64,000 nucleotides of DNA from Mugil cephalus (GCF_022458985.1 NC_061789.1:2273501-2337500), one strand, 5' to 3'. Positions 18,281 to 42,062 are shown, numbered from the stretch's first letter. Translations and numbers: made by a program. The notes: generated by a model from the sequence alone, not told the origin.

Positions 18281-19959
18281 CTTGACCTTTTTTGTGTTTG
18301 TGTGTCCATACAGACCAGGGATAGGTTGCAACCCAAAGTCCTGGTACCTGAATCAACAAGTCGACTTAAATTTAGATTCATCTTACAGTAAAATATGTCT
18401 TACCTTACAGTTATTAAGAGAGGAGAAGTTTGCCAGGACTCTCCTCTTTCTTTTAATTCAAGGGAAAATGGCACAAAGTAAACAAGGGAAGGGAAAAGAA
18501 AAAAGCTAAACCTTTTCATCAGCAGGAGAGAACTTTGTCATTTGATCAATGTCCTCTTCATGTCATGCTGCAACATGGTTTCACAGCTGTTTGTGAAATA
18601 GTTAATAACCCTTGGACACAAACAACTTTTTTTGTGACATGGAGAGTGACTATGAAATCATTTGGTACTATTTTTGAAAGGCCGCCCAGTGTCGTGGCAG
18701 GACAGGGTTTTATGGATTTGTATAAATGGACAGGAATTAAATTGAATTGAAAAACTGTATATATTTTGATGCTGACTGCAACTCGTACGTGGCTACTGGC
18801 AGGTATGACAGGTTTGGAGGGAATTTGGACAAATGGTAAAGGTAATGGTTAAAATACAGCTAAATACAAATGCACCCACATTCTACAATAGCAACAGTTA
18901 CAAAAAAGTTTTTTAAAAAAAACTTTTTACTTTCATACTTCCATGAGACTGTGACTTATGCTCCACCCTTTAGCAGACTAGACTTAGCAGAATTTAACGG
19001 TGTCTCCATTTTACATTCATTAAATAGTTGAATTAACTTTGCGTAAAAAAAATAATCCATAAGAACAAATCCTGACTCCACCTTAAACCTGCAGTCTCTA
19101 TAATTATTATTTGTCCTCTAAATGTTGCCATTTCTTGAAAAGAGATAAGAACAGACAAAACAACCATAACAGCTACAATATGCCACAGAGTGTCTTGCCC
19201 TTAAAAAAAGACCCTTAGGTTAATTGAGCAAGAGACACAGTAACAGTGTCCTCTAGTGGCTGTAGTAGTTATGACAGGAGTAAAAGGAAGCAACAATGAC
19301 ACACACAAATCCACACAGTCCACGCAGGGATGAGGTCAGGGAGCTCACCGCTGTCAGCAGCAACGACCCTCACTGCCTGATCATGTCCCTTCTGTCTTTA
19401 AAAGGTTTCTCTGTCACTTTCTAGTAAGCAAAGCAGAATCATGAATCCAAAAAGCATAAGTAGAATACACATCTCCTGGCACTCGTGCACAGATTCAACC
19501 ATCAAATAATTTCAAGAGCTTGAATTTGGACCAGAAATAACATCACTGTCTTCCTGTGAGGCGCTCAAATGTAATCCAATCTGTCTTATTCTTTGAGCTT
19601 ATGGTTTCCACTGCACCGCTCTCCCTCTGTACTTTCTGATCGTGTTGCAAGTGCCTCGTGACCTGAGCTGCATCTGATAATTCTTCATGGGCAATCTTGC
19701 TTTTTTCTCACAGGCCCCTCCTCCATTTTTAACAATGTAACAATAGTGATACTGATAAAGCTATTTTCAAATTAATCAGTTAATCACAAAGTGCTTAAAC
19801 AAGACATCTGCAATTTCAAAACCAGGCACATTAAACAAAGTTAAGTTAAGTTACATTAAAAAAAAAATAGAAACTGAAATTGAAATCTCATTTAAAACAC
19901 ATTCAAAGCTCTTTGATAAAATTATGTTTTAAGTAGATATTTAAAGGAAATTACTGCTG

Positions 19960-20700
19960 ACCTGATTATCTCAGTCCGATCATTCCACAGCCATGAAGGG
20001 ACCCAGCTATGTGTACCTCTTTTATTTTCAGCCGGGCCCCTGGAATAGACAGTATAGACACACCTGTATGGTGGTAAACGGTCAGTTAAAGCAGGGGCAC
20101 AGCCATAAAGAGGCCTTCAAGAGTAAACAGTAAGATCTTAAAATTGATTCTAAATTTGCTAGAAGCCGAGTGTATGATCCCTTTTCCTGGTTCTGGTCTA
20201 AACCAGACTATGAATGTGGACAACGGGTCCCCACTTCCTTACACTGGCCAAACTGATCAATTTTCCCATGGATAGATGGTGGCACCACCTTGCAACTTTG
20301 GAACCGTGCACAGCACTGTCTGAGATGGAGCCGCGATATCACTTCCTCCAGACTCACCCGCATATTAATTAATACTAAGCTCTGCGCTAGCTCCGCCAGC
20401 TACAAGGAAATGTTGGATCGTCCACTGTATGGACTGCTTCAGGAAGCAGTTGGCATGACGTGGCAAGGATAAACTCCCTTGAGCAGAACCCAGCTCACAT
20501 GGAGGGACCCATCTGCCTAAGGCCGGCTGGGAGGAGACAGAAAAGAGGGAAGAGAGCACAGCGGTTAACATGTTATACATGCATTACATGACTAGTAATA
20601 GAGAAGTAATTAGATAAGAAATGAGAGGATAGGACCTCAGCCTTAGAGAAGGAGGGTTATTGCAGCATAAGCATCATTGGAGAGATGATTCAGTCTAACT
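19960..20700. repeat. Dispersed repeat remnants
   Basis: Stretches such as ttaaaattgattctaaattt, and cagaacccagctcacatgga, resemble interspersed repeats common in fish genomes. Boundaries and class cannot be set by eye. Confidence 0.35.
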
Positions 20701-20725
20701 ATAAGCTTGATCAAAAAGGAAAGTC

Positions 20726-21560
20726 TTAACCCTCCTGCTATCCTCAGACATTACTAACACATTTTATCCTTGGGGCCAATTCTTTGGCTCTTGACCTTTA
20801 AATTAGATTTAATGCGTTTTGTAAAGATTTTATACAAATCTTCTCAAATTTACTGACAACATTAATGACCACAAGAGTATGGACCCCACTGGTTTTGGTG
20901 ATGATATGACCTTTCCTCTAGCGCCACCATCAGGTCAAACTTTCAACTTTAGACTTGTGTATCTTGAAAATGTTTCATCCAGGTCTTTTCTAATTTGAAG
21001 CGCACATCCCAACTTGTTCAGCTTTTATGTGTTTTATATGTTTGCATGAACTATCAACGTCCTCGTGGGAATACCCCGTCCTCCATTAGCACCAAGAATG
21101 GAAAATTATGGTCCCCCATACTCATTTCAACGAAAAGGTATATGTGGTGCTAAGAGTGTGTCCCACCAGACACACAGTCAGCCACGTTGAACACATAAAG
21201 TTATTACTCAAGCTCTTCATGTAACCATCAATCGAAAATATTGTATTTGAGGTGATAACTTTAGAGGAGAGGCATGTGTAGTTGGAAAGACTTTGATGTG
21301 ATCAACTCAAAAGGCTACATTGGCTTCTTCATTTTTGGCAGGAGTTCACAAGTCAAGTTTCTTTCCACATGCCCACACCATGAGAATTATGAAAGTTCTA
21401 GTGGGAGTCATTGTTTTCCCCTCCCTGCTCTTATGTATCAGCTCAAAAGTATCAGGTCTGCACCTGCAGGTGTGGGGATGTTAGGTCACACACACAGACA
21501 GACAAGTTTTACACAGCTAAAACAGCTTGGGGTCAAAGTGACACCAGAGGATAATAGGTA
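20726..21560 (-). mobile_element. Larger relative of the TTAA MITE, inverted
   Basis: The left end, TTAACCCTCCTGCTATCCTC followed by agacattactaacacatttt, matches the reverse complement of the right end of the element at 8291-8510. The right end (ggggtcaaagtgac ... gaggataatagg) matches the reverse complement of its left end. So it is a related, longer copy in opposite orientation. The right TTAA is not preserved. Confidence 0.5.
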
Positions 21561-22639
21561 GTGTCAAAGGGGAAATGAAGCACTCGGTCAAGTTAACAGC
21601 ATTTGATAGATGGGGTTCACTCTTATCGAAAATATACAACACACATGACAAACATTGGTATATAAGGAGTTTTTAGCATGGGTGCCGCCATCTTGCATGC
21701 ATTTAGTGAAAAGCACACTGTGAAATACAGAGAAACACAAATATAGCAGAAGACCGTGAAAGACGGACACAGAGGAGCAACCAGACAGAGGGAGGGGATT
21801 ATTGCGTTGCTCCTGGATTTATTTTAAAAGTCAAGGGCAAAATAGTCCCATTCATTAACGCTGGAAGGCATGCTCGCTTTCAGTTCAGAGGCCCACTTGA
21901 ATTATGTAGTCCCTTTCCCATCTAAATAGGGACCGTAGTGTCTGAAAGTGTTACTTTTTTTTCCGGATCAGGAAAAACACACTTTGAAGTGCATTGAAAT
22001 GTATCATTGCCATCATGATTATGAAAGCAGTGTGTTCATGAAAGCCTCCTATGTTATCGCTAATCTGTGGGAACAGAGGGACACATTGCTTCTTTGTCTA
22101 GCGTGTGAGTTCCCATGTTACTGAGATGTCAGATGCATTCATGTTCTCAGCACGTGGCCTGCATCCGACTACAAGATGCATACTACAGTCTAAAGAAGAC
22201 CATTCGTTGACATGCATCTCCCTCTTTTTATTATAGATTTTTTAAATAATAATAATAATTTATTATTATTAAGTGTTTTTTTATTTTATTTCTTTTGTTA
22301 CTGCCTATAACCTTTTACCTAGACTTGTCAATTAAATTTCACAGAGGGTGTGTATTTTTATTTTTTGCTGTGTTCTGTTTTGGCATGGCTGTCGATGGAA
22401 CTGTCACACTTTCATTTACTCATGGTTTCGCTGGATGACAGATGCTGACAGGATGAATGCAGTGGTACAACAGGAGCATTCGGAGCTCTCAGCCAAAGCT
22501 ATCAACACTCATTAGATGACATTTCATCATCCAGCACAGCACTGACCTTGAATATGGAGCCAGAAACAGTCTCTGGCTGACAGTCGGCTGGGCTCGATTG
22601 TAGAGATATAGGGAGAGGAGCCCAGTGGACCTCTGTGGT

Positions 22640-22880
22640 TCAGGTGGTTCTGGCGAGGTAACCTCCTGGGCATCTCCCTGGGAGGAGTCCCCAGACTAGA
22701 CCCAGAATTCGTGGGGGTGCCTGTATATGCTGACTTGCCTGGGGACGCCTAGGTATCTCCCAGGAAGAGCTGGAGGTTGGTGCTGGGGAGAGGAATGTCT
22801 GAAATTCCCTTATTAGCTTGTTGCCACAGCAGCTTGATCCCAGATAAGCAGATGATGATGATGATAGATGGATGGATGGA
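22640..22880 (+). mobile_element. Non-LTR retrotransposon 3'-end remnant
   Basis: The sequence ctgggcatctccctgggagg ... ggggacgcctaggtatctcc ... gatcccagataagcagatga ending in gatggatggatgg resembles the 3' tail of abundant fish LINEs, which end in a GGAT-type microsatellite. Recognition is from memory of the family; the coding part is absent. Confidence 0.55.
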
Positions 22881-23515
22881 GATTTTTTGGGTGAATACGA
22901 GGAATAGCAAAATGAATCCCCTGATCTCAGTCTGACTGAGCTGCAGATCAATGGACTAAGGGCCGTTAGTGGGACCATCATGACAAGACAATGCTGAATG
23001 AGGCTGCAGAGAGTTACCAAAGAAGACACAAAGCACTTGCTGATGACCATAGGTCCAATTGACATGCACAACACATGCACATGAACAGTTTCCAGTGCTC
23101 CGTGTGCTTTCCCACGACACTCTTTACTGCGCTCAACATACTTTGTGTTTGGCTTCCTTCTGTTCCAGGAATTTTACTGACACATTTACAGTCATCGCTG
23201 CAGGGCATGATAGCATGCTATGAAACCACAACTCCACAGATAGAATTTCTGGGTCCATGTGTTTACTGCCGGCACGCGAAATACGTAGGATACGTGCCTC
23301 ACAGTCTCAGGTAAATAAAACCACAGACTGCACATGGATGATCAGGTTTATGATAAAGCGTATCCAACCAAAGCAGCTCATACTGTCAAATATTCTATGT
23401 ACCGTGTACTTTCATGCACACAATTCGCCATCATTATACACTGCACATGACGCTTATACATTTTGTATTACCACATATCTTCATCTCCATTATTTACTGC
23501 ATTTATTTCTACACC

Positions 23516-23740
23516 AGTCAAGCATAACATTATTACCACCTTCCTAATATTCCCCTGTTTCTGCCAAAGCAGCTGTGACTCATCAGAGAATGGACATGGG
23601 TCTTCTAAGATTGTCCTGTGGTGTCCGGTAACAGAATGTTGTTAGTGGGGGCCTTTGACTTCTATGGGTTGAGGGGAGGGGCCTCTGAGAATCATCCCAC
23701 AGACACTTGGTCAGTCTGGGGTCAGGGCAGTTCATTGTTG
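23516..23740. repeat. Dispersed repeat remnant (attattaccaccttcctaat type)
   Basis: Resembles a repeat widespread in teleosts that begins with attatgaccacctgcctaa and includes a block on deaths of a tggtgtc/agaatgtt pattern; many substitutions. Non-coding here. Class uncertain. Confidence 0.45.
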
Positions 23741-23849
23741 TATACTGATGTATATGTTGTATTCTTCTTCCCCCTTTTTTATATCTTTTATGCTGACTGT
23801 AATTCATTCTGTCTCTCTATATATTTATGCTACTGGATACTGAATTCCC

Positions 23850-23850
23850 C

Positions 23851-23922
<72 letters not shown>
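23850..23922. repeat. (ATCT)n microsatellite
   Basis: About 18 uninterrupted ATCT units, likely polymorphic. Confidence 0.97.
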
Positions 23923-23923
<1 letters not shown>

Positions 23924-24099
23924 AGGGTGATATATGAAAACGTGGGAGCAGGTACGTGTCTTTCGTGGGCATGACTGATGTCACAACTCCCTGCATTTTG
24001 CACATAGGCATTCGCTTGTTTACAGCCAGCCAGGGCGCGGCTTTATCCCTACTTTATATGCGCGCACCGAGTTCATCCAAGTTAAACACACTCGGCCTA

Positions 24100-25699
24100 C
24101 TTTTCCCCAATTCTATCTCCCATATACGGGGAGAGAGAAGGGGGAGAGAGAGAGAGAGAGAGAAAGAGGAGAGAGACGGCTTCTCCTCGCAGGCGGCCGC
24201 TGCTGATTCTGCTGTGCCAATGCGCAAGCAGCCCACGCCGCGGGATAGGTCTCCCCCAAATTGAGGCTGCGCTCGAAACGATCATGCGACTGAATGACGA
24301 GCGCGTCATGCTCGTCTTCCTGCTCCGCCGATCAGTGGCTCTGCGCTCCGCAATCCCCTGGGATACCGCGCCGCCCTCGATGGCTCTGCTATCCGCGGCT
24401 CGCTCGCATTGAATGGCTGCCCGGAGTCAGGGAAAACAAGGAGAGGGAGCGCAGCGTCTCCCGATTTAAGTCAGCGATCCGCATCGGCTTCCCGGCGAGA
24501 GAGGGAAGGTGAGTGAGTGTGTTGCCGTGCGAGGCGTCCCGTCGGGGTCGTCTGAGGATCCACCACCGGCGGTACAGGAGGAGGAGGGGGAGGAGGAGGA
24601 GGAGGAGGAGGGGAAGGAGGAGGGGGAGGAAGGGGTGATGTGGGCTTATGTATTCCCGTTTATTTAGGTTTGGAAAAGGAGCGAGTCAGCAGATTTCTTA
24701 CGGGACAGATAGTTTTGGACAAGTGAGGGACGCGTCCAGGTTAGCACAATCCAAACTTCCTTTAACCTCAACAAAACTGTGAAATATATAACAACACCGG
24801 AGCGGTTTTATTTCTCACTTTGTGTGGCTCTCAAAATACACAGTCAGGTATGGGCTTTTTTTGGCAGCCCCTTGTGAACGCCGGTTGCAAAGAACTGTGC
24901 CTTGTTGTGCTCCCCCCCCCCCCTCCTCCCCCCTCCGCTCCGTGCCGCACTGGTTCCGTCTGGCTCGCCCTCAGCTGCTGCTGCGTGTCCTGGGATGACC
25001 TGTTGATGTCGGTAGAATGGAGAATGGCAGGGGGAGCGATTTCCCCCATCACCAAAATATTTAAGTGAGCTACGTTCGGGGCTTTTTGGCAACCGGCATT
25101 GTCGCAGCACGGCCGCCTCGTCCGCCCCAGCCAGTAAGTGTCTCGTTTGATTTGTGTGTGTGCGCTTCGGCGTTTGCGGAAATGCTTGACATTGTGAGAG
25201 CTTGAGTGGATGGCGGTGCGCCGGGGCGAACCCAAAAAAACGAGAGATTTAAACAGTGTCGTTAGCATTAGCCGTTAGCCGCCTCCTCCCCCGTTATAGG
25301 CCCGCTGCGGATGGGTGAGGGCATCAAACATTTACGCGCTGTCAGCCACGGTGGAAACGAGAGGCGAACCGCCGCCACCGCTGCCTGGGTCCGCTGAAAG
25401 CTGCCCTGAATTGATGCCATTTGACGGCACGTAAACAGAACCACACCGTCGCCTTCAGCCGGGTATCACCGGGGTTTGCTGCCATCCTGCGCCCCCCCTT
25501 CCGTCCATCCATCCATCCATCCACCCATCCGTCCCATGGAGTCTCCCCCTCCCTCATCCCTCTTCCTCTCCCCTCTAGGCTGGAACGCGGAAAGTCATCC
25601 CGGTGCGTAAAAGTGCTCCTTATCTGTGCCATATTATTCTAAACAATCCACATAAAGGCACTCTGTGCCCACGAGGCGTGCGTGCGTAAAGAATCATAA

Positions 25700-25700
<1 letters not shown>
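24100..25700 (+). promoter_or_regulatory. nacc1: GC-rich 5' region of nacc1 (promoter / non-coding exon)
   Basis: CpG dinucleotides are dense from about 24160 to 25640, unlike the surroundings. A GA repeat lies at about 24137-24175 and a GGA repeat at about 24570-24635. A strong donor (gagggaag/gtgagtg, 24508/24509) and a second possible one (ccca/gtaagt type, about 25132) could end non-coding first exons joined to the coding exon at 28192. Start site not determinable by eye. Confidence 0.5.
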
Positions 25701-35127
<9,427 letters not shown>

Positions 35128-38100
35128 ACATTGTGCCCGGGGGAGGGGAAGGCTGAATTTTGGTGACGCACATGCCAGTATTCCCCAGTTGTGCTTGCCT
35201 CCTCACTTTTTTTGGCCCACGCTGATCTCTCACATCTTGACTGTCTATACTACACTGCTAGGGTCAACGGTTGTTGCCCTAATGTAACCAGGACGTGAAA
35301 ACTTAAACTTTTGCTTTATGACTGTATAATGGGGTTAGTTGAGGAAAGGGAGAGCGTACGAGGGTTTTCTCCCGACTGCCCTCTGCCTCCCCTTGTCTTT
35401 TTAAGGTGTGTAAGCGCATCCACTGTTGCATATTAAATACATTCCCTGAGGTGCAGGTGGTGGGGGGAGTTCCCGGTGCAGACAGAGGAGGAAGTAAGGG
35501 ATGGCTGGATGAAACGGAGTTTATTGAATGTAAGTGTCGGTGGCATTTTTCTCTATGCAAGCCTGACAACTTGTACTCCAGCCTCGGGGAAAGGAAACAA
35601 AATCTAAACCGTTATTAAAATGAATTAACACTACCTGCTCTTCCTCCCCTCGCATCTTCCACTCATCACCCCGCGAGTATTCTTCAACCCACCTCACCTT
35701 TCTCGAGACCAGAGAATCTCACTTGAGTGTTCCACTGTGCCGTGTCTTATATCTCATCTATTGTCTCTGTTTTCTAAATTTCTAGCGGGTTTGTCAGTCT
35801 ACGAACTGCAAAAGTGGTCCAGAGAGAACAGGAAACGCTTTTTACTAAGATGATTGTAAAGAAAAGCGAAGGGCAACAGGTGATTACAAAGATGGTCATA
35901 TTTTTAGAAGTCAAACTATATTTATACAAGTGCCCATGCCTAGAATGGTGTGAGGAAAGAGAGCGAGAGGGATTGTTTTAAAATCTCCATATTCAGCTTT
36001 TAATGAAAGAGGTCTTGTCAAACAAGGAAAAGAGCTATTTTTGCAGGAGTATTATAAATCAGTCTTACTGCAGGTCATTTATTTTTATCTTTATTTCACA
36101 GTGAACGTGGTGAAATGAGCAGTTAAACTGCTAAATTTTGACACATTTCATCTTCCGTTCGCCGGCTTAAAAGGAACAATAAGACTGTTTCAGCTGGCTT
36201 GACTGTGTCTCCAAGGACCTTTTCAATGTCTGCCTCCGTTGAAGAAAAACTGACCCACAATCTAAAGGTTACACTGATCTGACAGCTGGGCTGGTTTTGG
36301 CTTTAAAATTACTGAATATGACCGCACATGCAAAAGTTACACGAAATAAGCAGAACCTATTGGAATGTGCCTTTTTAAATGAAACAAAGAGCAGAATTTG
36401 GCAGGTCTGGTGACCGTGAGGAGGCAAAGTCGCTCGAAGCGAACAAGTTATATGGTACTATCTGTGTGTGTGACGTGCAGATGTGTCTTTGTGTATGCAG
36501 TTTATTCATGTTTCGAATGCACCACCTCTTTAATCTGGAAATTGTTCTTTTGTTTTTTTTTAAATCTGAAATGATTTTGCACCTTCCATGAGCGCTAGAG
36601 TGGTGGTTTCTGCACCTTAATGAGAAGAACCAGTGGTTCATGCACCTTTTGAGAAATGTTGTGTAGCAATCAAACCCCTATAGGTGGATTATGATTCTGT
36701 TTTTCCCCCTACCATGCCTATTTCTTGTTTAGAGGTGGCACAAACTTCTACTGTAAATAATTAAGAAGACTGTTGAGTTAAATCCCAAGTGTTCTTCCTT
36801 TCTGTTGCTGGATGTGTCGACAACTGACATTTTCTTTTTTTTTTTCTTTTTTTTTTTCTTTTTATGTGGTGTTTGCTAGAAAATCTTTGGATGCATGTTG
36901 ACCCCAAGACACGGGTCAATACAGGGGATACATTATTCTCAAGTTTTCAGGTTCTCATCTGGAATGGCGGGTTCAGGTACAACCAGGAAAAAGATTCATG
37001 CTTCCTATTGAGTCTGAAACTGCTCCCAGTCTGCATTATAGCGCAACCGGTTCTCATTATTGTTTAAAATTACAGACTTGACTTTAGATGGGCGATACGC
37101 TGTCAGAACAAAAATGCAGTACCGTGTGAGTATTCAGGAAGGGCAATAACAAAAGAAACCTCAGATTTACATTTGACTGTAGATGCCACTCGAGCACCTC
37201 CCCCACATACCTCTCTAGTCCCTTTTGAAGACTGTTGTGCTTCCTGTCCCTTTGTGCAGCTGGTGTCATGTTTCACTTCCACAAGTTTATTCATGTGTTT
37301 CAGAGAGAGGCAAAGCAGCGGTTTAGGCAGTTCGGTCTGAATATTATGTCTGTGTCTTTCATTTGTTTAGCGGCTCGCAGGAGTTTTAGTTTCACACTTT
37401 TTTGTTTTTTTTGGCGGTATGATGATACAGAAAGATCTGCCAGGTGTGTGGAACGTAATCAGCTAAAACATTTTATCATGTTACAGTGAAGATCCTTCGG
37501 GTTAAAAGGCAGTGCACCAAAAAAAGAAAAGATATAAAATAAAGATATTAAAGTTCAGACTTGATCGTGTAAGTTGGCAAACTAAATGATTTGTACTCTC
37601 ATCTTCTGAGTCATTAACTGACTCTGAGCAAATCCAAATTCAGAAATGTCCACCATTGCACCACTGACTGTTAGTCAGAATATCCTAGTTCAGAGCTGCT
37701 GTTGCAATCAGTTCATGTGGAAGTAAGTGTTGATATGGTACATGTCAGGGGCTTTACCTACAGTTAGCTTTCAGGGCCAATCTTAGTAAATGTCTCGTCA
37801 AAAAAGTCCCTCACTCACAACCTACTTGCACAGTTCTTCATCCTCAACAGGTTGTGTCTGTGTTTTACTTTTTCTTTCTCCCCCCCAAAGCAAACTGCTT
37901 CATTCATGTGTTTACACTTCGCACATCATGTAGACCTACACACTTGAATGGATGAGGTGTGGCATGGCATGGGGAACCTTTTGTCACTAAACCGTACATA
38001 TATACATATGAGTATATAGGTAAATAATGTATATTATATATAGACGCACACATAGAGGTCAGATTGTTTGTTGTGCACTCGCAGCATGAGGTATATATTT

Positions 38101-38500
38101 ACCCAGAAACAGCAGCTTCTCCACGGCCCGTGCAGTAACTGGTCGGCCCCACGTCTTTGCCCCTGCTCCTTGGCCTCTGTAACCCCGTAGCGCCACTGGA
38201 CCTCCTGTACTGCTCATCCTCTTCTTTCTGTGTTCCAAGTGCCAATAACTTCGTGAAAGCCCTGTAACTGTGACCCGACATTATCAAAGGTAATTGCACA
38301 TTAACAACTGTAAAATAAACAAATACAAATCATAGAGAAAATGACAAAATGGATTAAATAATGAATATCTTAATAAAAGATTTGTAACAACTTCTGTCTG
38401 AGTCCTTTTCTTTTCATCTCCTTGTTGGGTGTCTTGTTTCTTGTTGCCTGGCCTTTTTATATATGCATCAACTTTAAGAGTTTGATACTGAAATAAAGTT
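35128..38500 (+). other. nacc1: nacc1 3' UTR (probable)
   Basis: No coding gene. Candidate poly(A) signal AATAAA at 38492-38497, with earlier ones near 38318 and 38373, implies a 3' UTR of about 3.3 kb, in keeping with the long UTR of mammalian NACC1. Extent is inferred. Confidence 0.45.
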
Positions 38501-40689
38501 TTCAAGAGTGCTGCCTGCTGATTTTTAACTGATTTATTGAAACTGGAATTTCATGAAATGGTAAAAGCTTAATCTTGATTCTGTTATAACCTGAAAATCA
38601 AATCAGGATTTAACTGAAAAAAAAAATAAAAATAAAAATATCTCTTTCAGGTCTGTGTAAAAATGCAAACCTTTTAATGCAATTTACTGGAAGCCACCAA
38701 TTTCCATAAACCAAAACCAAATGCATGATCATGCTTGAGCATTCCTCTCAGTTTTCACACCTGCAAGCTGCCATGTATGAAAAGTTTTTTCATGCTCTAT
38801 GATATTATCCCACACAGTTGTTTCTGCCTTTATTTGGTTATAGTTTTGCTTTCACCCTTGAAACAGACACAGCCATGAATCAGTGGAATGCTTCATAGTC
38901 ACCTCTATGACAGAACAAACACCCGGTCGTGCATAAAATAGGGAAATGAGGCAGATCTGTGGCACAAATTCCTAAACTTCCATTAAGAAACTGTAGTTTT
39001 TCTTTACCTCAGAGTAAATATATGTCTTAAAACCTTTTTTGTCTGTATCTCTGGCATCGCTTTATTGTTTAATGTTGCAATGGCTTCGCTCATATCATTT
39101 ATTGCGGTTCAGAGGAACTTAGAAAGCTCAGTCTGTTATGTATCGGATCAGCAGCCGCAGTCACCACTGTTGTCTTTTTCTTTGCACGCTTGACCTCTTT
39201 GAGCGTTTCGAAAGAGAACGCCCAAACCTCGGCCTTTTCAGTTCCCTTTGTTAGTGCACCACCCAGTGTTAAAAGCCTATCATGATGGCACTGCGTAGAA
39301 AATCCCATGGATGACAGCGCATGCACAAAGAGCTTTTAGACGGTGACACTAAAATAAAGAACATACATTTTATTGAACGTAGCAATGGATTTTCTCCACC
39401 TGAAGAGTTTAACTGCAAGTATTGTCAACCAAGTTTCCTGCGTCACATACTGAACTGTAACCAAGAAAGCAGCTTTTGTGAGCTCCAAATCAGACGTCTT
39501 TCCTCTGTGATTAGAAAATTGTTGTTTATAGTGCCATAGTTGCCTCACGATTTTCCTCTGAGGAGCTTTTAACTTTGTTTTGTGTCTACTTCCCACACAT
39601 TTAATGAGTGGTTAAGTCTGCTGTGCAGTGTACCCGGTGTAAAATGGCAGACAAACAAATCACCAGATATTTTTCTCAAAAGTAGGAATTTTGTCAGTGG
39701 CTTGAAAGGTGATACCACTTAGTGTGATTTTGTCAGCTTTACCACACCTAAATATTTCTTAGGCTGCAGGAGCTTGAGACTGTAAGTCACGTAAACATGG
39801 AAATTATTACAAAATTCAACACACAAAGATATGATTTGTAAGAAGAAAAAACAATATGCACACAGCTTTGCAAATTTACAAATATTTAGCCAGCACTTCC
39901 CCAGAAGCTCAGTAAATCATGCTTTGATAGGACATAGGAGAAACAACTTCATCACAAAATCTGAAGTGTCATCTAGAAGGCTCAGGGGAGAAACAAGGAT
40001 AAACTCTTGGTCTGAGATACAGCAGCATTTCACAGCGGGTGATTCAGATGATGAATCCCAGTTAGAGGCTGGTGTTAGTAACAGAAGGGTGTACATGGGG
40101 ACGACAACAGGAGAGAGTGTATTACCACACAGGATCAAAGCTACATCGGACTATGCTGCTGGAAGACTCAAGTCTGGAGTTGGAAGCAGCACTCTGTTCC
40201 TCAGAGACGTGCTCCATCAATCTTTGTGGAGAATGATTCCCACTGCAGCAGCATAAAGAGACCAAACAAACACACCTCAAAGAAGAAGGAGAAGAAAAAG
40301 ACGAAAGAAGGTTTGGGAGCGCTGACTTGCTCCCACATCTGAGAAACTCAGACTGACGCGTAAGGCCGGGATTTTCAGGTACCTGTAGTGGATGGATGTG
40401 TCCATTGAGAAAGCACATGGCCTTTTGAACTGCTCCCTTGGTGCTGCACTGGTGTCAGACAAGATCAGATTTGATTTACACAACAAATCTGTGACAGCTA
40501 TAATTGTAGGTGCAATGCAATAACAGCATAATTATCACTTAAATGAAAACAGAACAAGGTCAATAAGCAAATTAAAATAATTAATTGCGTCGAGTAATCA
40601 GTATGAGGTAATAATCCTAGCCTAATGCAGCAATCTGAGGTTATATCGTGCATATAGTTAAGATTGCACATATTCATTAGAAGCTGGGG

Positions 40690-41240
40690 CGAGTTAGTGG
40701 CTCATATGGCCGCTGAATATCCTGACCGCCTTTGGGTAGAAATAGTTAAGTGGGTTTACTGGAGAGGCAATGACAGATGGCAATGCTATGCAGGGACAGT
40801 AGGGGGCGGCCAGTAGTCGTATCACCCAGTGAAGGAGTACATCGGCGCACTCTGGCGGTTGGAACGGTAAAAGGCGGCCTCTCCACGAATTTGTACCTTC
40901 TGAGTATTCTCAAGAGGTGGAGTCACTGCTGGGTCTTCCTCATCACTGCTGGGGTGTTGACTGACCAGAAGTCCTCTTAAAGTGAGGACCCTCTCCACAC
41001 ATTCACCTTTGATGTGGAGTTGCGATACAGGCATCTTTGTCCAAACTAAAATCAATCGCCATCTCCTTTGTTGCTCTCAATGCACATCCTCCTCAAAGTG
41101 GGGTGAACGGGAGAGCAGTCATGGGTGGCGATGGCATGCAGGAAAAGGCCTCAGCACACAGAGCTGAGCATAACGCTCCACCAGCCCCATGGCACTGAAA
41201 GTCTGCAGGTGTTTTGCTTCAGTAGTGCTCCCTACATTGT
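40690..41240 (-). mobile_element. Decayed LINE (reverse-transcriptase C-terminal part)
   Basis: Read on the minus strand from about 40965 the sequence encodes WSVNTPAVMRKTQQ, stop, LHLLRILRRYKF, a pattern like the W-x-x-NT-AV-KK-QQRL-FLR-L motif at the C-terminus of fish non-LTR reverse transcriptases. Stop codons show it is dead. Edges are approximate. Confidence 0.6.
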
Positions 41241-41396
41241 TTTGCGTACTGCGTACTCTTATTAAAAAGAGGAGAGCACATATGAAACATTTTGGACTTA
41301 AAGGTGACCAGATGAATTTCACATGGACTGTCAGCCGTTACACCTCCTTACCGCATGTCATGGCCTTACTCTGTCTGCTAATGTCTCCACTTTAAC

Positions 41397-42062
41397 GTGC
41401 AAATAAAATGCCCAATTAAAAATAATCCTTCTTCTCCAGAAACTGCAGAAGTTGCAGAGTCAGGTGCAGCTGGTTGTTGTAAACCAGGACATGTGCAAGG
41501 CGGCGGAGATACCGCAAGAGGGCGCCGTTTCATCACCTACTGGCCGGGCATTTTATTGCGGCGTTCAAAAGTGGGTTTACTGTGAGTAAAAAGTGAAAAA
41601 AGTTTTGTTCCGTGACTGTTAATGAGAAACCCAACCTGCAGATTGTGCAAAGTTTCAAAACAGCTACAGGAAGAACATTTATTAGACAATATTATATAAT
41701 ATAAAAGATTTTTTGTTTAGTTTATTCATGTGTTTTGTGTGTGTGTGTGTGTGTGTGTTTTTTTTTTTTACTTCCACCCACTTGTTTTCGAGTATGTAAA
41801 TTAAATTACTAATTGTTAGATTTTTTTTTTTGCATTTTCCTTATATTTGCTATAACTGTGTATGCTTGTATAATAGCCTTATTCAAATTTAGATATATTT
41901 GCATTTTCTATTATTTCTTGATGAACGTCTTTTTTACTAATGTACTTATTCGAAATAAACTTCTCATTCATTCATTCATTCAATCATTTTTTGTTATGTT
42001 TTATTGCTTGTTTTTAAACTATGACGACCTTGAGTGCCAGAAAAAGGCACCCAATATGAAAC

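Larger units (their letters stand above)
17450..24100. other. Intergenic region between ighd and nacc1
   Basis: I see no protein-coding gene. The only GC-rich patch is about 18000-18280, with two CCAAT motifs. Dispersed repeat remnants occur at about 19960-20700, 20726-21560, 22640-22880 and 23516-23740, and a tetranucleotide microsatellite at 23850-23922. Open frames here lack splice context or recognisable domains. Confidence 0.6.

Noticed and set aside
17918-18381. Long minus-strand frames of 119-137 codons
   Set aside because: Composition follows the GC-rich patch; no domain, no start context and no splice partners.
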